Assembly: GCF_009677585.1 (NCBI RefSeq)
Contig: NZ_WKYV01000002.1
Span: forward strand, 1-64,000
Source: Lactonifactor sp. BIOML-A5
GTDB lineage: Bacteria > Bacillota > Clostridia > Lachnospirales > Lachnospiraceae
Direction of reading: 5' to 3'
DNA length: 64,000 nucleotides
How positions within the stretch are numbered: the stretch's first letter is position 1; each line of letters begins with the position of its first letter. A program made the position numbers and the translations under genes. The notes under the pieces were generated by a model. The model saw only the letters and a program-made list of their open reading frames with translations. It was not told the DNA's origin and searched no databases. Of the stretch, positions 42,678 through 51,257 are shown in pieces.

Positions 42678-43410
42678 TTTCTACCATCTTCCTTCCCATG
42701 TGATACGCGGCCAGATAAGTGAGCAGGCAGCCGCTCATAATCCCGGCTCCCAGAGAGTTCCGATAAAGGACATCCAGAAACCCGGGGGATGTGACCTGCA
42801 TATATACGATTATACCGGCCGGCATAATACTCATAATTTTCTGTTCCAGCTTTCTGGCCGCAATGGCTGCATCAATTTCCTTTTTTATCTCAATCTTCCC
42901 TTCCAGCACTCTGGCGCTTTTCTCCAGCGCCCCTGTGACATCTCCCCCTGTGCGTTTGGCTGCGGAGAGAATCTGGGAAAAATTATAGATATCCTCAACC
43001 CGGCTTCTCTCCCCAAAGTCCGCCAGAAGCTTTTCCAGGGGGATCCGATTGCGAAGCTGTGCCTGCATATACTGCAGCTCTCTGGTGAGTTCATCCCCGT
43101 CGCCATACAGCCGCCTCATATCTCCACAGGCTTCCCCTATAGCGTTTTCCATAGAATACCCGGCCCTCAGGGCCGCTCCCAAAGAGCCAAGAGCGTCCTT
43201 AAAGTGATAATGCAGTCTTTGCTTTCTGGCCCTGATAAGTTGTTTTTTCTTTTCTTTCAGATAATAAAAGGTAATGGGAACCATGAGCAGAAATGCCCAG
43301 ACTGACTGATAGAACAGCAGATTCACTGCAATGCACAAAAGCCCGCTGATTCCTGTGTACTTCAGCAGCTCTTTTTTGGAAAAGGCGTAGGAATCGTACT
43401 GTATTCTCAT
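42667..43410 (-). CDS. Type II secretion system F-family protein (TadB-like)
   Basis: The 247-residue platform protein has two N-terminal membrane helices (about 15-55), the conserved LGSLGAALRAGYSMENAI segment of the T2SSF domain, an AAKRTGGDV motif near the second half, and two C-terminal helices. Start and stop overlap both neighbours: ATGA with the ATPase gene and 11 bases with the TadC-like gene, so expression is coupled. Confidence 0.88.
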   Translation of the reverse strand: MRIQYDSYAFSKKELLKYTGISGLLCIAVNLLFYQSVWAFLLMVPITFYYLKEKKKQLIRARKQRLHYHFKDALGSLGAALRAGYSMENAIGEACGDMRRLYGDGDELTRELQYMQAQLRNRIPLEKLLADFGERSRVEDIYNFSQILSAAKRTGGDVTGALEKSARVLEGKIEIKKEIDAAIAARKLEQKIMSIMPAGIIVYMQVTSPGFLDVLYRNSLGAGIMSGCLLTYLAAYHMGRKMVEIEI

Positions 43411-44582
43411 ATGCCGCCCTTCCTTTTTCCCATGGGTTCCCCCACCTTTTCCAGCCGTTCGCCGTTCCGGCGGATAAACAGGGGATGAAGGCAGACCTCC
43501 CCCTGGGAAATACCTGTAATCTCTGTAATCTCCAGCACGGCTCTGGACTTGTCGGGCATCCTTCCCAGATGGATCAGAATGTCAAAGCCTGCCGCGATTT
43601 GACGCCGGATGGCTTCCAGGGGAAGCTGTATCCCCATGAGCACCATGGTTTCCAGACGGCTTACCATATCAGCGGCACTGTTGGCATGGGCCGTTGACAG
43701 GCTTCCCTCATGGCCTGTGTTCACCGCCTGGAGGAGATCTACCGCCTCGGAGGATCTCACCTCCCCGATAATGATTCTGTCAGGCCGGAGCCGGAGGGCT
43801 GTTTTGATAAGATCCCGGATAGTAATTTGAGGGCTGTCCTCCAGATTTGAAAGCTTTGCCTCCAGCCGCACCAGATTTGTGATTCCCTGTATCTGCAGCT
43901 CCGCATTGTCCTCAATGGTGACGATTCGCTCTTCCGAGGGAATATAACAGGACAAAGCGTTCAGAAAGGTAGTCTTTCCTGCTCCGGTTCCCCCTCCTAT
44001 GAGCATAGAATGCTTTTGCCTGACCATCTGTATCAGGCATTCGGCCCCTTCCCGGGTAATGCTGTTCCCGGCAATGAGATCCTCCATGGTGATGGGGTGA
44101 TCTGGAAACCGCCGGATGGTCAGGATCGGACCGTTCAGAGCCACGGGTTCAATGACGGCATTGACTCTCGCACCGTTTTTCAGTCTGGCATCCACAATCG
44201 GCCTGGAAGTATTAATCACCCGGTTGCAGCCAGCTGCAATCTGCTGGATCACATCCCAGAGCTTTTCCTGGGAGGTAAAGGTTTTCTCCCACAGCGTGAT
44301 TCTGCCCCTCCGCTCCACAAAAATCTGCTCCCACCCATTCACCATAATCTCGGTTACTTCATCATCCTCCACCAATTCCTGAAGTACATCCAGCTTCCTG
44401 ACGGAGTAGAAAAGCTCCTGCCGGATCTCCTGCTTCTCCTCCAGACTCCAGCATTCTTTTCTCCCGTGTTCCAGGACCAGTTCATCAATCATCTGGAGAA
44501 TCTCGGGATCCTCTGCCTCCCAGGCACCTATGTGCTCGATCTGCTCCAGCAGCTCACGGCGCAGGGCCTCTCTATTCCTCAT
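43407..44582 (-). CDS. Pilus assembly ATPase (CpaF/TadA)
   Basis: The 391-residue secretion ATPase has Walker A GGGTGAGKTTFLNAL (about 195-209), an Asp box with IVTIEDNAELQI, Walker B LRPDRIIIGEVRSSEA, and the His box TGHEGSLSTAHANSA. It powers pilin polymerisation at the inner face of the membrane as a hexamer. The N-terminal region (about 1-100) with EVTEIMVNG and FVERRGRI is typical for CpaF. Its start overlaps the end of the TadZ-like gene by 11 bases. Confidence 0.95.
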   Translation of the reverse strand: MRNREALRRELLEQIEHIGAWEAEDPEILQMIDELVLEHGRKECWSLEEKQEIRQELFYSVRKLDVLQELVEDDEVTEIMVNGWEQIFVERRGRITLWEKTFTSQEKLWDVIQQIAAGCNRVINTSRPIVDARLKNGARVNAVIEPVALNGPILTIRRFPDHPITMEDLIAGNSITREGAECLIQMVRQKHSMLIGGGTGAGKTTFLNALSCYIPSEERIVTIEDNAELQIQGITNLVRLEAKLSNLEDSPQITIRDLIKTALRLRPDRIIIGEVRSSEAVDLLQAVNTGHEGSLSTAHANSAADMVSRLETMVLMGIQLPLEAIRRQIAAGFDILIHLGRMPDKSRAVLEITEITGISQGEVCLHPLFIRRNGERLEKVGEPMGKRKGGI

Positions 44583-45591
44583 ACAGCTTCCCTCCCCGCA
44601 GAATCTCTCTCACATAGTCACCCAGCTCACTCCACATCAGCTGAGACACATATTCTTCTCCCCGGCCGAAATAGTTGTGAAAGGGGGGTGTAATCTTTTC
44701 CGTCTTCCTCAGAACCTCCCTGCAGTCCCACAGGCTGAGCAGTTTTTCAAACTGCAGGACTTTTGCCTGGGACATGGCATCCCGGAGCACCGGCATGTAG
44801 ATGCGCCTGCACAGGTCCAAAAGACGATATAAGCCGTCAACCCCGTCGCCAAAGTCAATGATGACAGCCTCATACGCGCTGTTCTCTACAATCTGCCGGA
44901 GCAGATCCGTCCATTCTTCGTAGGAGGTGCTGCGGATATCTCCCGGGGATTGTACCGGAGGCAGATAATCCAGGTTATTAATTGTCTGCACCATACTGTT
45001 CAGTTTAAATACCAGATTGGGATTTCCCTGTCTGAGATAATAGATCAGGTCTCCAAGATTCCTCTCGTAGGTCCTGTCAAACAGGCCCTCAAACCCTGCA
45101 TATTCTTCCAGGTTCAGATATAAGACTGCCTGATCCCGGGCAAGTATCTGGCCCAGAGTCAGTGCGAAAGATGTTTTCAGAACTCTTCCCAGAGGGGAGT
45201 AGACGCCTATAATGGCTGTGCGCCGCTTCATAACCTGCACCTTCAGAGGATCCGGTGAACTGTCCCCATAGCAGGCCATAACCTCTCTTATCACAGCATC
45301 TGAGGACTGATACTTGTACACACTGGGGTACTGATCCAGCCCGGGACTGTGGACTCCCTCGGATAATATCATGATTTTCCCCGGGGAGATGGCTTCTACC
45401 CTGGGACACATGGCTTTGTCGGATATGAGCAATATCTCTATGGGATGAGTCTCCCCGTAGGCACACAGACTTTCCACATTGGTAAACGCCTGGAACTCAA
45501 AGGGAATATTCTTCTTCTGGTTCATATATTCCATAAAGTGGCAGGCATACGAAATTTCCAAATCGCATACCGCAAAAATACTTTTTCTCAA
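44572..45591 (-). CDS. TadZ/CpaE-like pilus localisation ATPase, degenerate
   Basis: The 339-residue protein has an N-terminal receiver-like domain and a C-terminal MinD/ParA-like part starting TAIIGVYSPLGRVLKTSFALTLGQIL. The P-loop there (VYSPLGRVLKTS) deviates from the usual KGGxGKT, so ATP hydrolysis may be weak or absent. TadZ proteins place the pilus machine in the cell. A TTG start at 45591 is chosen: GGGAGGTTACTA precedes it and it overlaps the upstream stop as TTGA. A longer reading frame upstream is not supported. Confidence 0.8.
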   Translation of the reverse strand: MRKSIFAVCDLEISYACHFMEYMNQKKNIPFEFQAFTNVESLCAYGETHPIEILLISDKAMCPRVEAISPGKIMILSEGVHSPGLDQYPSVYKYQSSDAVIREVMACYGDSSPDPLKVQVMKRRTAIIGVYSPLGRVLKTSFALTLGQILARDQAVLYLNLEEYAGFEGLFDRTYERNLGDLIYYLRQGNPNLVFKLNSMVQTINNLDYLPPVQSPGDIRSTSYEEWTDLLRQIVENSAYEAVIIDFGDGVDGLYRLLDLCRRIYMPVLRDAMSQAKVLQFEKLLSLWDCREVLRKTEKITPPFHNYFGRGEEYVSQLMWSELGDYVREILRGGKLYEE

Positions 45592-46097
45592 TAGTAACCT
45601 CCCGCATACATCAGCATTCCCAGCAATATGGGAACGGTAAAGTGAATATTCTCCGGCCGGCTTCCCCTCCGGCAATAAGGTTTTTTCTCCCCGGTTTTCA
45701 AATAGTCTCTCAGATACTGCCCCAGGTATGCCATCCTTTCCCTGGCATTGCCGCAGGATATGAGAAATGCCCCGCTTAAGATTCCCCCCCAGAGGAAGGA
45801 CCAGGCCAGGCCGGGAAGGATTCCCCTTACCCCCAGAAGGCCGCCCAGCACTGAGAGCAGCTTTACATCACCGGCTCCCAGCATACGGAAATAAAACAGA
45901 GGGTATAAAAGGAGTATTGGAAGAAGCCCGCCGGATAAAAAGGTCAGAATCCCCCTGTACCCGTACAGCAGAACTTGATAGAGAATCCCCGTTCCCCAGC
46001 CCAGCCAGATCCATGGATTCCATATTCTTTCCCACAGCAGATCCATAACCACAGCTCCGGCGGAGAGCAGCAAAATAAGACATACCTGCAGTGTCAC
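45588..46097 (-). CDS. Prepilin peptidase, A24 family, second copy
   Basis: The 169-residue membrane protein has several helices, with the second catalytic motif LGAGDVKLLSVLGG (about 74-87), and the first aspartate in VVMDLLWERIWN (near residue 19). It heads the Tad operon, with a consensus promoter upstream. GAGGTGAATGC precedes the GTG start. It likely cleaves the leader of the Flp pilin encoded downstream. Confidence 0.9.
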   Translation of the reverse strand: MTLQVCLILLLSAGAVVMDLLWERIWNPWIWLGWGTGILYQVLLYGYRGILTFLSGGLLPILLLYPLFYFRMLGAGDVKLLSVLGGLLGVRGILPGLAWSFLWGGILSGAFLISCGNARERMAYLGQYLRDYLKTGEKKPYCRRGSRPENIHFTVPILLGMLMYAGGYY

Positions 46098-46199
46098 GCA
46101 TTCACCTCGATTCCTGTGAAATTTAAATTCGTAGTTGGAAATTGCGGCCGAACGGCCTGATAGAAATACAGCTTAGAATTCACTGCTGTATTGGATTTT
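46098..46199 (-). promoter_or_regulatory. Leader of the Tad operon with two hairpins
   Basis: The transcript leader can form ATACAGC/GCTGTAT with a 12-base loop and GGCCG/CGGCC with a TT loop, then a spacer and the ribosome site. No riboswitch motif, including c-di-GMP types, is recognised. Confidence 0.4.
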
Positions 46200-46200
46200 T

Positions 46201-46229
46201 ATTATATCTGTCCTTTTGGGTTTTGTCCA
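46201..46229 (-). promoter_or_regulatory. Promoter of the Tad pilus operon
   Basis: On the minus strand TGGACA (46224-46229) and a perfect TATAAT (46201-46206) are spaced by 17 bases, about 100 bases upstream of the first gene. Confidence 0.75.
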
Positions 46230-46372
46230 GTAGCATTTTAGAAAAAAATCGCTTTTGTGCAACAGTGACAAAAATTATCAATTGCATTGTAATACCGATT
46301 GGGTTAAAATAATTTATATATTTCCAGTATTCGAACCATTTCTACAGGTTCAAACGCACAAGGAGAATGCCC

Positions 46373-46990
46373 ATGGGAACTATAGTATTTTTAGGAGACA
46401 GTATCACCGATGCCAACCGGCTTTTTTCCGAAAATGGCTTAGGTTTCGGATATGTAAATCAAATCGCAGACAAGCTGCACCAGGCAAATCCTGCCTGGGA
46501 GATTATCAATAAAGGGGTGGACGGATTCGTCGCCGAACGCCTTGTCCACAATCTGGAGAGAGATTGCATCACCTACCAGCCGGACTATGTGTGTATCCTG
46601 GTGGGAATCAATGACGTAGGCATCCTTATGAATACCGTGACAACTGAAAAAGAGCGGGACTATCTGCTCACAGACAGTATTCGCTCTTACCATCAGCTGC
46701 TATTCGACCTTACCAACAGCACCAAGGCAAAAATTATCACCCTGGAGCCCTTTATCTTCCCCCATCCCCAGGAGTATGCAAACTGGATCCCCTGGCAGCA
46801 GACACTTTCCAGGCAGATCCAAAAGCTGTCCAGGAATTACGGGGTTACCTTCATCCCTCTTCACGACGCCCTGAACGGCCAGGCTGAAGAACTGGGGTAC
46901 GACGCCATCACCACAGACGGCATCCATCTCACAGAAGCAGGACATCAGATTCTGGCGGATGAGATTATGAAGGCCTGGAATCTTTCATGA
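46373..46990 (+). CDS. SGNH/GDSL-type hydrolase
   Basis: The 205-residue protein begins GTIVFLGDSITDANRLF with the catalytic Ser in GDSI (block I), then has GVDGFVAERL (block II Gly), LVGINDVG (block III Asn), and DGIHLTEAGHQILADEI with Asp and His of the catalytic triad (block V). It has no signal peptide, so it is a cytosolic esterase or acyl hydrolase of unknown substrate. The ATG at 46373 is preferred over 46367 because AAGGAGAATGCCC gives normal spacing. It overlaps the convergent ybaK gene by 26 bases. Confidence 0.92.
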   Translation: MGTIVFLGDSITDANRLFSENGLGFGYVNQIADKLHQANPAWEIINKGVDGFVAERLVHNLERDCITYQPDYVCILVGINDVGILMNTVTTEKERDYLLTDSIRSYHQLLFDLTNSTKAKIITLEPFIFPHPQEYANWIPWQQTLSRQIQKLSRNYGVTFIPLHDALNGQAEELGYDAITTDGIHLTEAGHQILADEIMKAWNLS

Positions 46991-47462
46991 CAACGTCCTC
47001 AAAGACCGCAGCTGCGGTCTTTGCAAGATCCTGGGGATTCAGCCGTATGGTAGTCCCTATCCGGCCTCCGCTGATATAGATGCTGTCATATGCCCGGGCA
47101 CTGTCATGAATCACCGTCTTATACTGCTTCTTCATCCCCAGGGGGCTGCAGCCTCCCCGCACATAGCCCGTCACCTGGAGAATGTCCTTTACATGAATCA
47201 TTTCTACTGATTTTTCCCCCAATACCTTTGCCGCCTGTTTCAGATCCACTTCCTCGGCAATGGGGATCACCAGCACAAAATAATTTTTGCTTTTTCCCTG
47301 TACCACAAGGGTCTTAAAAGACTGCTCTACCGGGGCGTTGGTGAGCTCTGCCGTGTGCAGTCCGTCGATGAACTCACTGCACTCATAGGAAATGGTCTCA
47401 TAGGAGATCTTGTTCCTGTCAAGAATGCGCATGGCGTTTGTTTTGGCTTCTTTTTTACCCAT
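46965..47462 (-). CDS. ybaK: Cys-tRNA(Pro)/Cys-tRNA(Cys) deacylase YbaK
   Basis: The 165-residue protein removes cysteine mischarged to tRNA-Pro. Family signatures are KTLVVQGKSKNYFVLVIPIAEEVDLKQAAKVLGEKSVEMI in the core (with the substrate Lys), YVRGGCSPLGMKK with the GxxSP loop, and IYISGGRIGTTIRLNPQDL near the end. It is downstream of cysK by 10 bases on the same strand, a fitting cysteine context. Confidence 0.93.
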   Translation of the reverse strand: MGKKEAKTNAMRILDRNKISYETISYECSEFIDGLHTAELTNAPVEQSFKTLVVQGKSKNYFVLVIPIAEEVDLKQAAKVLGEKSVEMIHVKDILQVTGYVRGGCSPLGMKKQYKTVIHDSARAYDSIYISGGRIGTTIRLNPQDLAKTAAAVFEDVVMKDSRPS

Positions 47463-47472
47463 GTTTCTCCTC

Positions 47473-48411
47473 CTAATCCTCGGTGAGATACCTGGGGGTA
47501 GACAGATACCTGTCGCCGGTATCCGGAAGGAGCACTACAATTGTTTTTCCCTCGTTTTCGGGACGCTTCGCCAGCTGCGCTGCCGCATATACAGCCGCAC
47601 CAGCGGAGATCCCAACCAATATGCCCTCATTGGCTGCAATTTCTCTTCCGGTCTCATAGGCGTCCTCCCCTCTGACCTGGATAATCTCATCCCAGATATT
47701 TACATCTAAGGTTTTGGGTACAAAACCTGCACCGATTCCCTGAAGCTTGTGAGGGCCCGGGGCGCCTCCTGAGAGTACCGGGGAGTCCGAAGGCTCCACC
47801 GCCACCACTTTCACATCTGCCTTTCTGCTCTTCAGATAGTTTCCCACACCGGAAAGCGTCCCTCCGGTACCTACCCCTGCCACAAAGATATCTATCTTCC
47901 CGTCCAGATCCCGGTAAATCTCCGGCCCTGTAGTCTGCAGGTGCATCTTTGGATTGGCGGGGTTGTCAAACTGGCCCAGCACGATGGCGTTGGGGATCTC
48001 CTTCTGGAGCTGTTCTGCCTTCTCTATGGCACCTTTCATTCCTTTGCTTCCCTCTGTGAGCACGACTTTAGCTCCATAGGCCTTCAGAAGATTTCTGCGT
48101 TCTACACTCATGGTCTCAGGCATAGTCAGTATCGCCTGATATCCCTTGGCTGCCGCAACACTTGCGATCCCGATCCCTGTATTTCCGGAGGTAGGCTCTA
48201 TAATTGTGGCCCCCTTCTTTAACCTTCCTGCCTGTTCGGCATCCTCAATCATTGCCAGTGCAATCCTGTCCTTTACACTGCCTGCTGGATTAAAATATTC
48301 TACTTTTGCAATTACTCTGGCTTTCAGCCCATTCTTTCTGCTGTAATTTCCAAGCTCCAGAAGGGGGGTATTGCCTATGAGTTCCACTGCACTTTTTTTC
48401 ACATTTTCCAT
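47473..48411 (-). CDS. cysK: Cysteine synthase A (O-acetylserine sulfhydrylase)
   Basis: The 312-residue PLP enzyme makes cysteine from O-acetylserine and sulfide. Visible are [16 protein letters not shown] with the PLP lysine (near residue 45), [19 protein letters not shown] for substrate binding, [16 protein letters not shown] for the phosphate of PLP, and [11 protein letters not shown]. Length matches CysK rather than CysM. A perfect consensus promoter lies upstream, and the divergent neighbour is a PatB/MalY lyase. Confidence 0.96.
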   Translation of the reverse strand: MENVKKSAVELIGNTPLLELGNYSRKNGLKARVIAKVEYFNPAGSVKDRIALAMIEDAEQAGRLKKGATIIEPTSGNTGIGIASVAAAKGYQAILTMPETMSVERRNLLKAYGAKVVLTEGSKGMKGAIEKAEQLQKEIPNAIVLGQFDNPANPKMHLQTTGPEIYRDLDGKIDIFVAGVGTGGTLSGVGNYLKSRKADVKVVAVEPSDSPVLSGGAPGPHKLQGIGAGFVPKTLDVNIWDEIIQVRGEDAYETGREIAANEGILVGISAGAAVYAAAQLAKRPENEGKTIVVLLPDTGDRYLSTPRYLTED

Positions 48412-48475
48412 TGCTGATCTCCTCTCATTCTCTTACTTTTATTTTATATCATACTTAACCGCTGGGATTAATATG

Positions 48476-48504
48476 ATTATATGCTCCCATCCTTCCTTTG
48501 TCAA
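48476..48504 (-). promoter_or_regulatory. Consensus sigma-A promoter of cysK
   Basis: On the minus strand TTGACA (48499-48504) and TATAAT (48476-48481) match the consensus perfectly with a 17-base spacer, about 65 bases upstream of the start codon. Confidence 0.85.
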
Positions 48505-48538
48505 TAGAATCCTTGTTAACTTTATGCTGTATTTTCTC

Positions 48539-48567
48539 TTGACTTTGCAGCCGGAAGGCTATAGACT
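48539..48567 (+). promoter_or_regulatory. Promoter of the MalY/PatB gene
   Basis: TTGACT (48539-48544) and TAGACT (48562-48567) are spaced by 17 bases; the spacer contains the small dyad AGCCGGAAGGCT, a possible regulator site. Confidence 0.55.
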
Positions 48568-48633
48568 CGAGAATCATACCCAGATTTTCATGCGCAAGCA
48601 ATAGAATATGTCAAAAAGGAGGCATACTACATA

Positions 48634-49800
48634 ATGAACTATAATTTTGATCAAGTCATTTCCCGCAGGAGGACAAACAGTGTAAAATATGATTTTGCTG
48701 CCAAATACGGCATGCCGGAGGATATTCTTCCCCTGTGGGTGGCGGATATGGATTTTCCAGTGGCCAGCGGAATCCAAGAGGCGCTCCGTGCCTGCGCGGA
48801 CCACGGAATCTTTGGATATACGGAGCCCGGCCCGGAGTATATCCGCGCACTCCAGAATTGGTACTCGAGCCATTTTGGCTTTTCCATTGAATCAGACTGG
48901 GTGGTGAAAACCCCGGGCGTAGTGTATGCCATTGTACAGGCTATCCGGGCATTCACTGCGGAGGGAGACAGTGTACTGATCCAGCAGCCTGTCTATTATC
49001 CCTTTGCCCGTTCCGTTGAGGAAAACCACAGGCGGCTGGTGAATAACCCCCTTTGCTGCAGAGACGGACACTATACCGTTGACTTCCGGGACTTTGAAGA
49101 TAAAATTCTGAAAAACCAGGTAAAGCTGTTTGTTCTCTGCAGTCCCCACAATCCGGTAGGCCGTGTATGGTCCAGGGAAGAGCTTCAGAAAATGGGAGAG
49201 ATCTGCCGGAGACATCAGGTCCTGATTGTCGCAGATGAGATTCACTCGGACTTCGTCTATCCGGGACACACGCACACTGTCTTCGGTGCGCTGGGCCAGG
49301 AATTTCTCCAGAATTCCGTCATCTGTACAGCCCCCAGCAAGACCTTTAATCTGGCAGGTCTCCAGGTCAGCAATATCATCATTGCCAATCCCCGCCTCCG
49401 GGCCCTGTTTCAGGCGGAATGCAGCAGAAACGGATACAGCAATCTCAATGCCATGGGGCTTGCTGCCTGCCAGGCCGCCTATGAGAGCGGGCAGGAATGG
49501 CTGGAACAGCTGAAGCTGTATTTGCAGGAAAATTTAAAGTGCATGAAGGATTTCCTGCAAACCGAGCTGCCTCAGGCTGTACTCACAGAGCCGGAAGGGA
49601 CGTATCTGGTATGGGTGGATTTTTCAAGGCTGGGATATTCCCCCAAGGATCTGGACCGTTTTATGAGCCACAAGGCCAAAGTCTGGCTGGACGGAGGAAC
49701 CATGTTCGGTCCTGGCGGGGAAGGGTTCCAGCGATTCAATATCGCCTGCCCCAGAAGTGTACTGATGGAAGGCCTGACCAGGATTGCTTCTGCGTTATAA
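48634..49800 (+). CDS. patB: MalY/PatB family C-S lyase (cystathionine beta-lyase)
   Basis: The 388-residue PLP enzyme of aminotransferase fold type I splits cystathionine or cysteine conjugates. Markers are the N-terminal RRRTNSVKYDFA-like start (SRRRTNSVKYD), LPLWVADMDFPVASGIQEAL, FGYTEPGPEY, CSPHNPVGRVWSREEL (PLP region), VADEIHSDFVYPG, and CTAPSKTFNLAGLQ with the PLP lysine. The C-terminal part ends with RFNIACPRSVLMEGLTRI. It stands divergent to cysK, so the pair may link cysteine and homocysteine supply. AAAAAGGAGGCATACTACATA precedes the ATG. Confidence 0.93.
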   Translation: MNYNFDQVISRRRTNSVKYDFAAKYGMPEDILPLWVADMDFPVASGIQEALRACADHGIFGYTEPGPEYIRALQNWYSSHFGFSIESDWVVKTPGVVYAIVQAIRAFTAEGDSVLIQQPVYYPFARSVEENHRRLVNNPLCCRDGHYTVDFRDFEDKILKNQVKLFVLCSPHNPVGRVWSREELQKMGEICRRHQVLIVADEIHSDFVYPGHTHTVFGALGQEFLQNSVICTAPSKTFNLAGLQVSNIIIANPRLRALFQAECSRNGYSNLNAMGLAACQAAYESGQEWLEQLKLYLQENLKCMKDFLQTELPQAVLTEPEGTYLVWVDFSRLGYSPKDLDRFMSHKAKVWLDGGTMFGPGGEGFQRFNIACPRSVLMEGLTRIASAL

Positions 49801-49816
49801 GTAGAAAACAGAATAA

Positions 49817-49868
49817 AAAAACGCTCCTTTGGAATACTAATGTATAGTACTTGCAAAGGAGTGTTTTT
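49817..49868 (+). terminator. Terminator-like hairpin that also covers a ribosome site
   Basis: AAAAACGCTCCTTTG (49817-49831) pairs with CAAAGGAGTGTTTTT (49854-49868), 15 bp with one G-U pair, ending in TTTTT. It ends the patB transcript. The right arm also contains AAAGGAG, the ribosome site of the small gene starting at 49869, which would be hidden in the stem. Confidence 0.75.
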
Positions 49869-50048
49869 ATGTGTCATAAAAGTAAAAAAGACGATCCCTA
49901 CCGTGTGGAAGCTACCTCTCTGCACGATCTGGATACAAGCGCCACCACAGAGATGACCGGGCTGATTCCCAGCTCACCCGAGACGGAAGCAGAACTGGAT
50001 TCCTACAAAGCCCTGTATCCCTTCAGCCCCGATGAGTTTGTAGACTGA
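49869..50048 (+). CDS. Small acidic protein of unknown function
   Basis: The 59-residue protein starts MCHKSKKDDPYRVEATSLHD and ends YKALYPFSPDEFVD. I do not recognise the family. AAAGGAG is seven bases before the ATG, in the right arm of the hairpin just upstream, so its translation could depend on opening of that stem. It is convergent with the DUF3786 gene, five bases apart. Coding status rests on the ribosome site and a charged, non-repetitive sequence. Confidence 0.55.
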   Translation: MCHKSKKDDPYRVEATSLHDLDTSATTEMTGLIPSSPETEAELDSYKALYPFSPDEFVD

Positions 50049-50053
50049 ATCCT

Positions 50054-50677
50054 CTACCGCCGGGTCTTTTTGCCCAGGAAACGGTCAACCCCTTCTTCGG
50101 CTATGAGTACCACGGTTTCCTCATGGGTAAAATCTGTAATATTTTTATCAAAGAGAATGTTTGCCTGGGCGGGAAACTCATCGTCCCCGTCCCAGAAAAT
50201 AAACTGGAGAGGGATACAGGGAAAAGCTTCCGCATAAAATCCCACATCCCCCCTGTTGATCCTGACAAATCCCAATTCCCGTCCTCTCTCCTCCAGAAGC
50301 TCCTTTTTCCCGCTGAACGACTGGGCAAAAGGCTCAAGCACCATCTTTTGAAAGGCACTTTCAAAGGGAGCCGCCCCTTTTACCTGGCGGAAGGGAATCC
50401 ATTCCCCTGAGTTCCTGGGTTTCTCCTTAGAATAATAAAACAGATGGTATATGGCCATCTGCGTGGAAAAAGTTATCTCGTCTTCCGGATCCTGCAGATT
50501 TGTAATAATCCCCGTCCCCCGATCGATCCGGTAAGGCCGGCCGAAGTACAGGATATCCAAAAAGCCCGGACGGCAGCCCTGCAGATTCAGATTCTTGTAG
50601 ATCCCTTCGTGATCCCAGGTGAGAAACCGCTCTCTCCAGGTCACACACAGTTTTTGATAGTTGGATTCATATTCCAT
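50054..50677 (-). CDS. DUF3786 protein
   Basis: The 207-residue soluble protein matches DUF3786 by pattern: YFGRPYRIDRGTGIITN near the N terminus, FSTQMAIYHLFYYSKEKP, GEWIPFRQVKG, and PLQFIFWDGDDEFPAQANILFD near the C terminus. The family occurs in anaerobes, sometimes linked to corrinoid or cobalamin proteins, but function is not established. Its start overlaps the stop of the upstream DUF3877-type gene by 11 bases, so they are co-expressed. Confidence 0.8.
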   Translation of the reverse strand: MEYESNYQKLCVTWRERFLTWDHEGIYKNLNLQGCRPGFLDILYFGRPYRIDRGTGIITNLQDPEDEITFSTQMAIYHLFYYSKEKPRNSGEWIPFRQVKGAAPFESAFQKMVLEPFAQSFSGKKELLEERGRELGFVRINRGDVGFYAEAFPCIPLQFIFWDGDDEFPAQANILFDKNITDFTHEETVVLIAEEGVDRFLGKKTRR

Positions 50678-51137
50678 CCAGCTTTATCCTCTCTTTCTCT
50701 TCCTTTTTGTAAAAGACAGGATACTTCCCCTCAAAATTAGCCCACACACAGCATGGGTATTTACTGAAATAAAAGGTACTGAACAAAGTTTCCGTCACGC
50801 TCAGCTGAAAGGTAATGGAAAAAAGCTCCGGCGTCAGATTAAAATATAATTCTTCCTCTTTGATGTCCATAGCCAGGAGATAATCCCGCTGCTCCTGATT
50901 CAGGACCTTTCTCACGATCCTGCGTTCCTTTTCACTTAATCTCCCGTAATAGAAGTCCACAAAAGAGTTTTCCCACCCATTTCTCCAGATCAGCTCCAGA
51001 AGCTTTGTTCTCAAATACTCTCCAGTTCCGGTAAGCATCTTGTATGCATACCGGTCAAAGCCTTCCTGGATATGTGCAAAATAGATACAGCCTTCTTCCT
51101 TCAGTTCGTCCAGGGATATTGCCTGGGGCAGTGTCAT
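50667..51137 (-). CDS. DUF3877-type protein
   Basis: The 156-residue soluble protein is likely of the DUF3877 family. It has a helical N-terminal half with WRNGWENSFVDFYYGRLSEKERRIVRKVL and a beta-rich C-terminal half with LTPELFSITFQLSVTETLFSTFYF, ending in KYPCCVWANFEGKYPVFYKK. The role is unknown. The ATG at 51137 follows GGAGAGGTATCT; a longer in-frame start at 51158 is less supported. It is the first gene of a two-gene unit. Confidence 0.7.
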   Translation of the reverse strand: MTLPQAISLDELKEEGCIYFAHIQEGFDRYAYKMLTGTGEYLRTKLLELIWRNGWENSFVDFYYGRLSEKERRIVRKVLNQEQRDYLLAMDIKEEELYFNLTPELFSITFQLSVTETLFSTFYFSKYPCCVWANFEGKYPVFYKKEEKERIKLDGI

Positions 51138-51215
51138 AGATACCTCTCCTTCCCTCATGTTTCATACTATGTTCGGTATAATTTAATCTTATACTAACTT
51201 ATCTGAAATTACAAT

Positions 51216-51252
51216 GGGCAGGCAGACGAAATCTTAATTCGTCTGCCTGCCC
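51216..51252 (-). terminator. Terminator of the ycj-type operon
   Basis: GGGCAGGCAGACGAA and its exact reverse complement (51216-51230/51238-51252) form a 15-bp stem with a 7-base loop right after the GH65 stop, with ATTGTAATTTC following. It is the end of the operon running from 63582. Confidence 0.8.
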
Positions 51253-51257
51253 GGCTG

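Noticed and set aside
46321..46350. TATTCGAACC string resembling a tRNA T-arm
   Set aside because: No acceptor, D- or anticodon stem fits around it.
46098..46366. c-di-GMP riboswitch before the Tad operon
   Set aside because: The region forms only two simple hairpins and lacks the conserved c-di-GMP aptamer strings.
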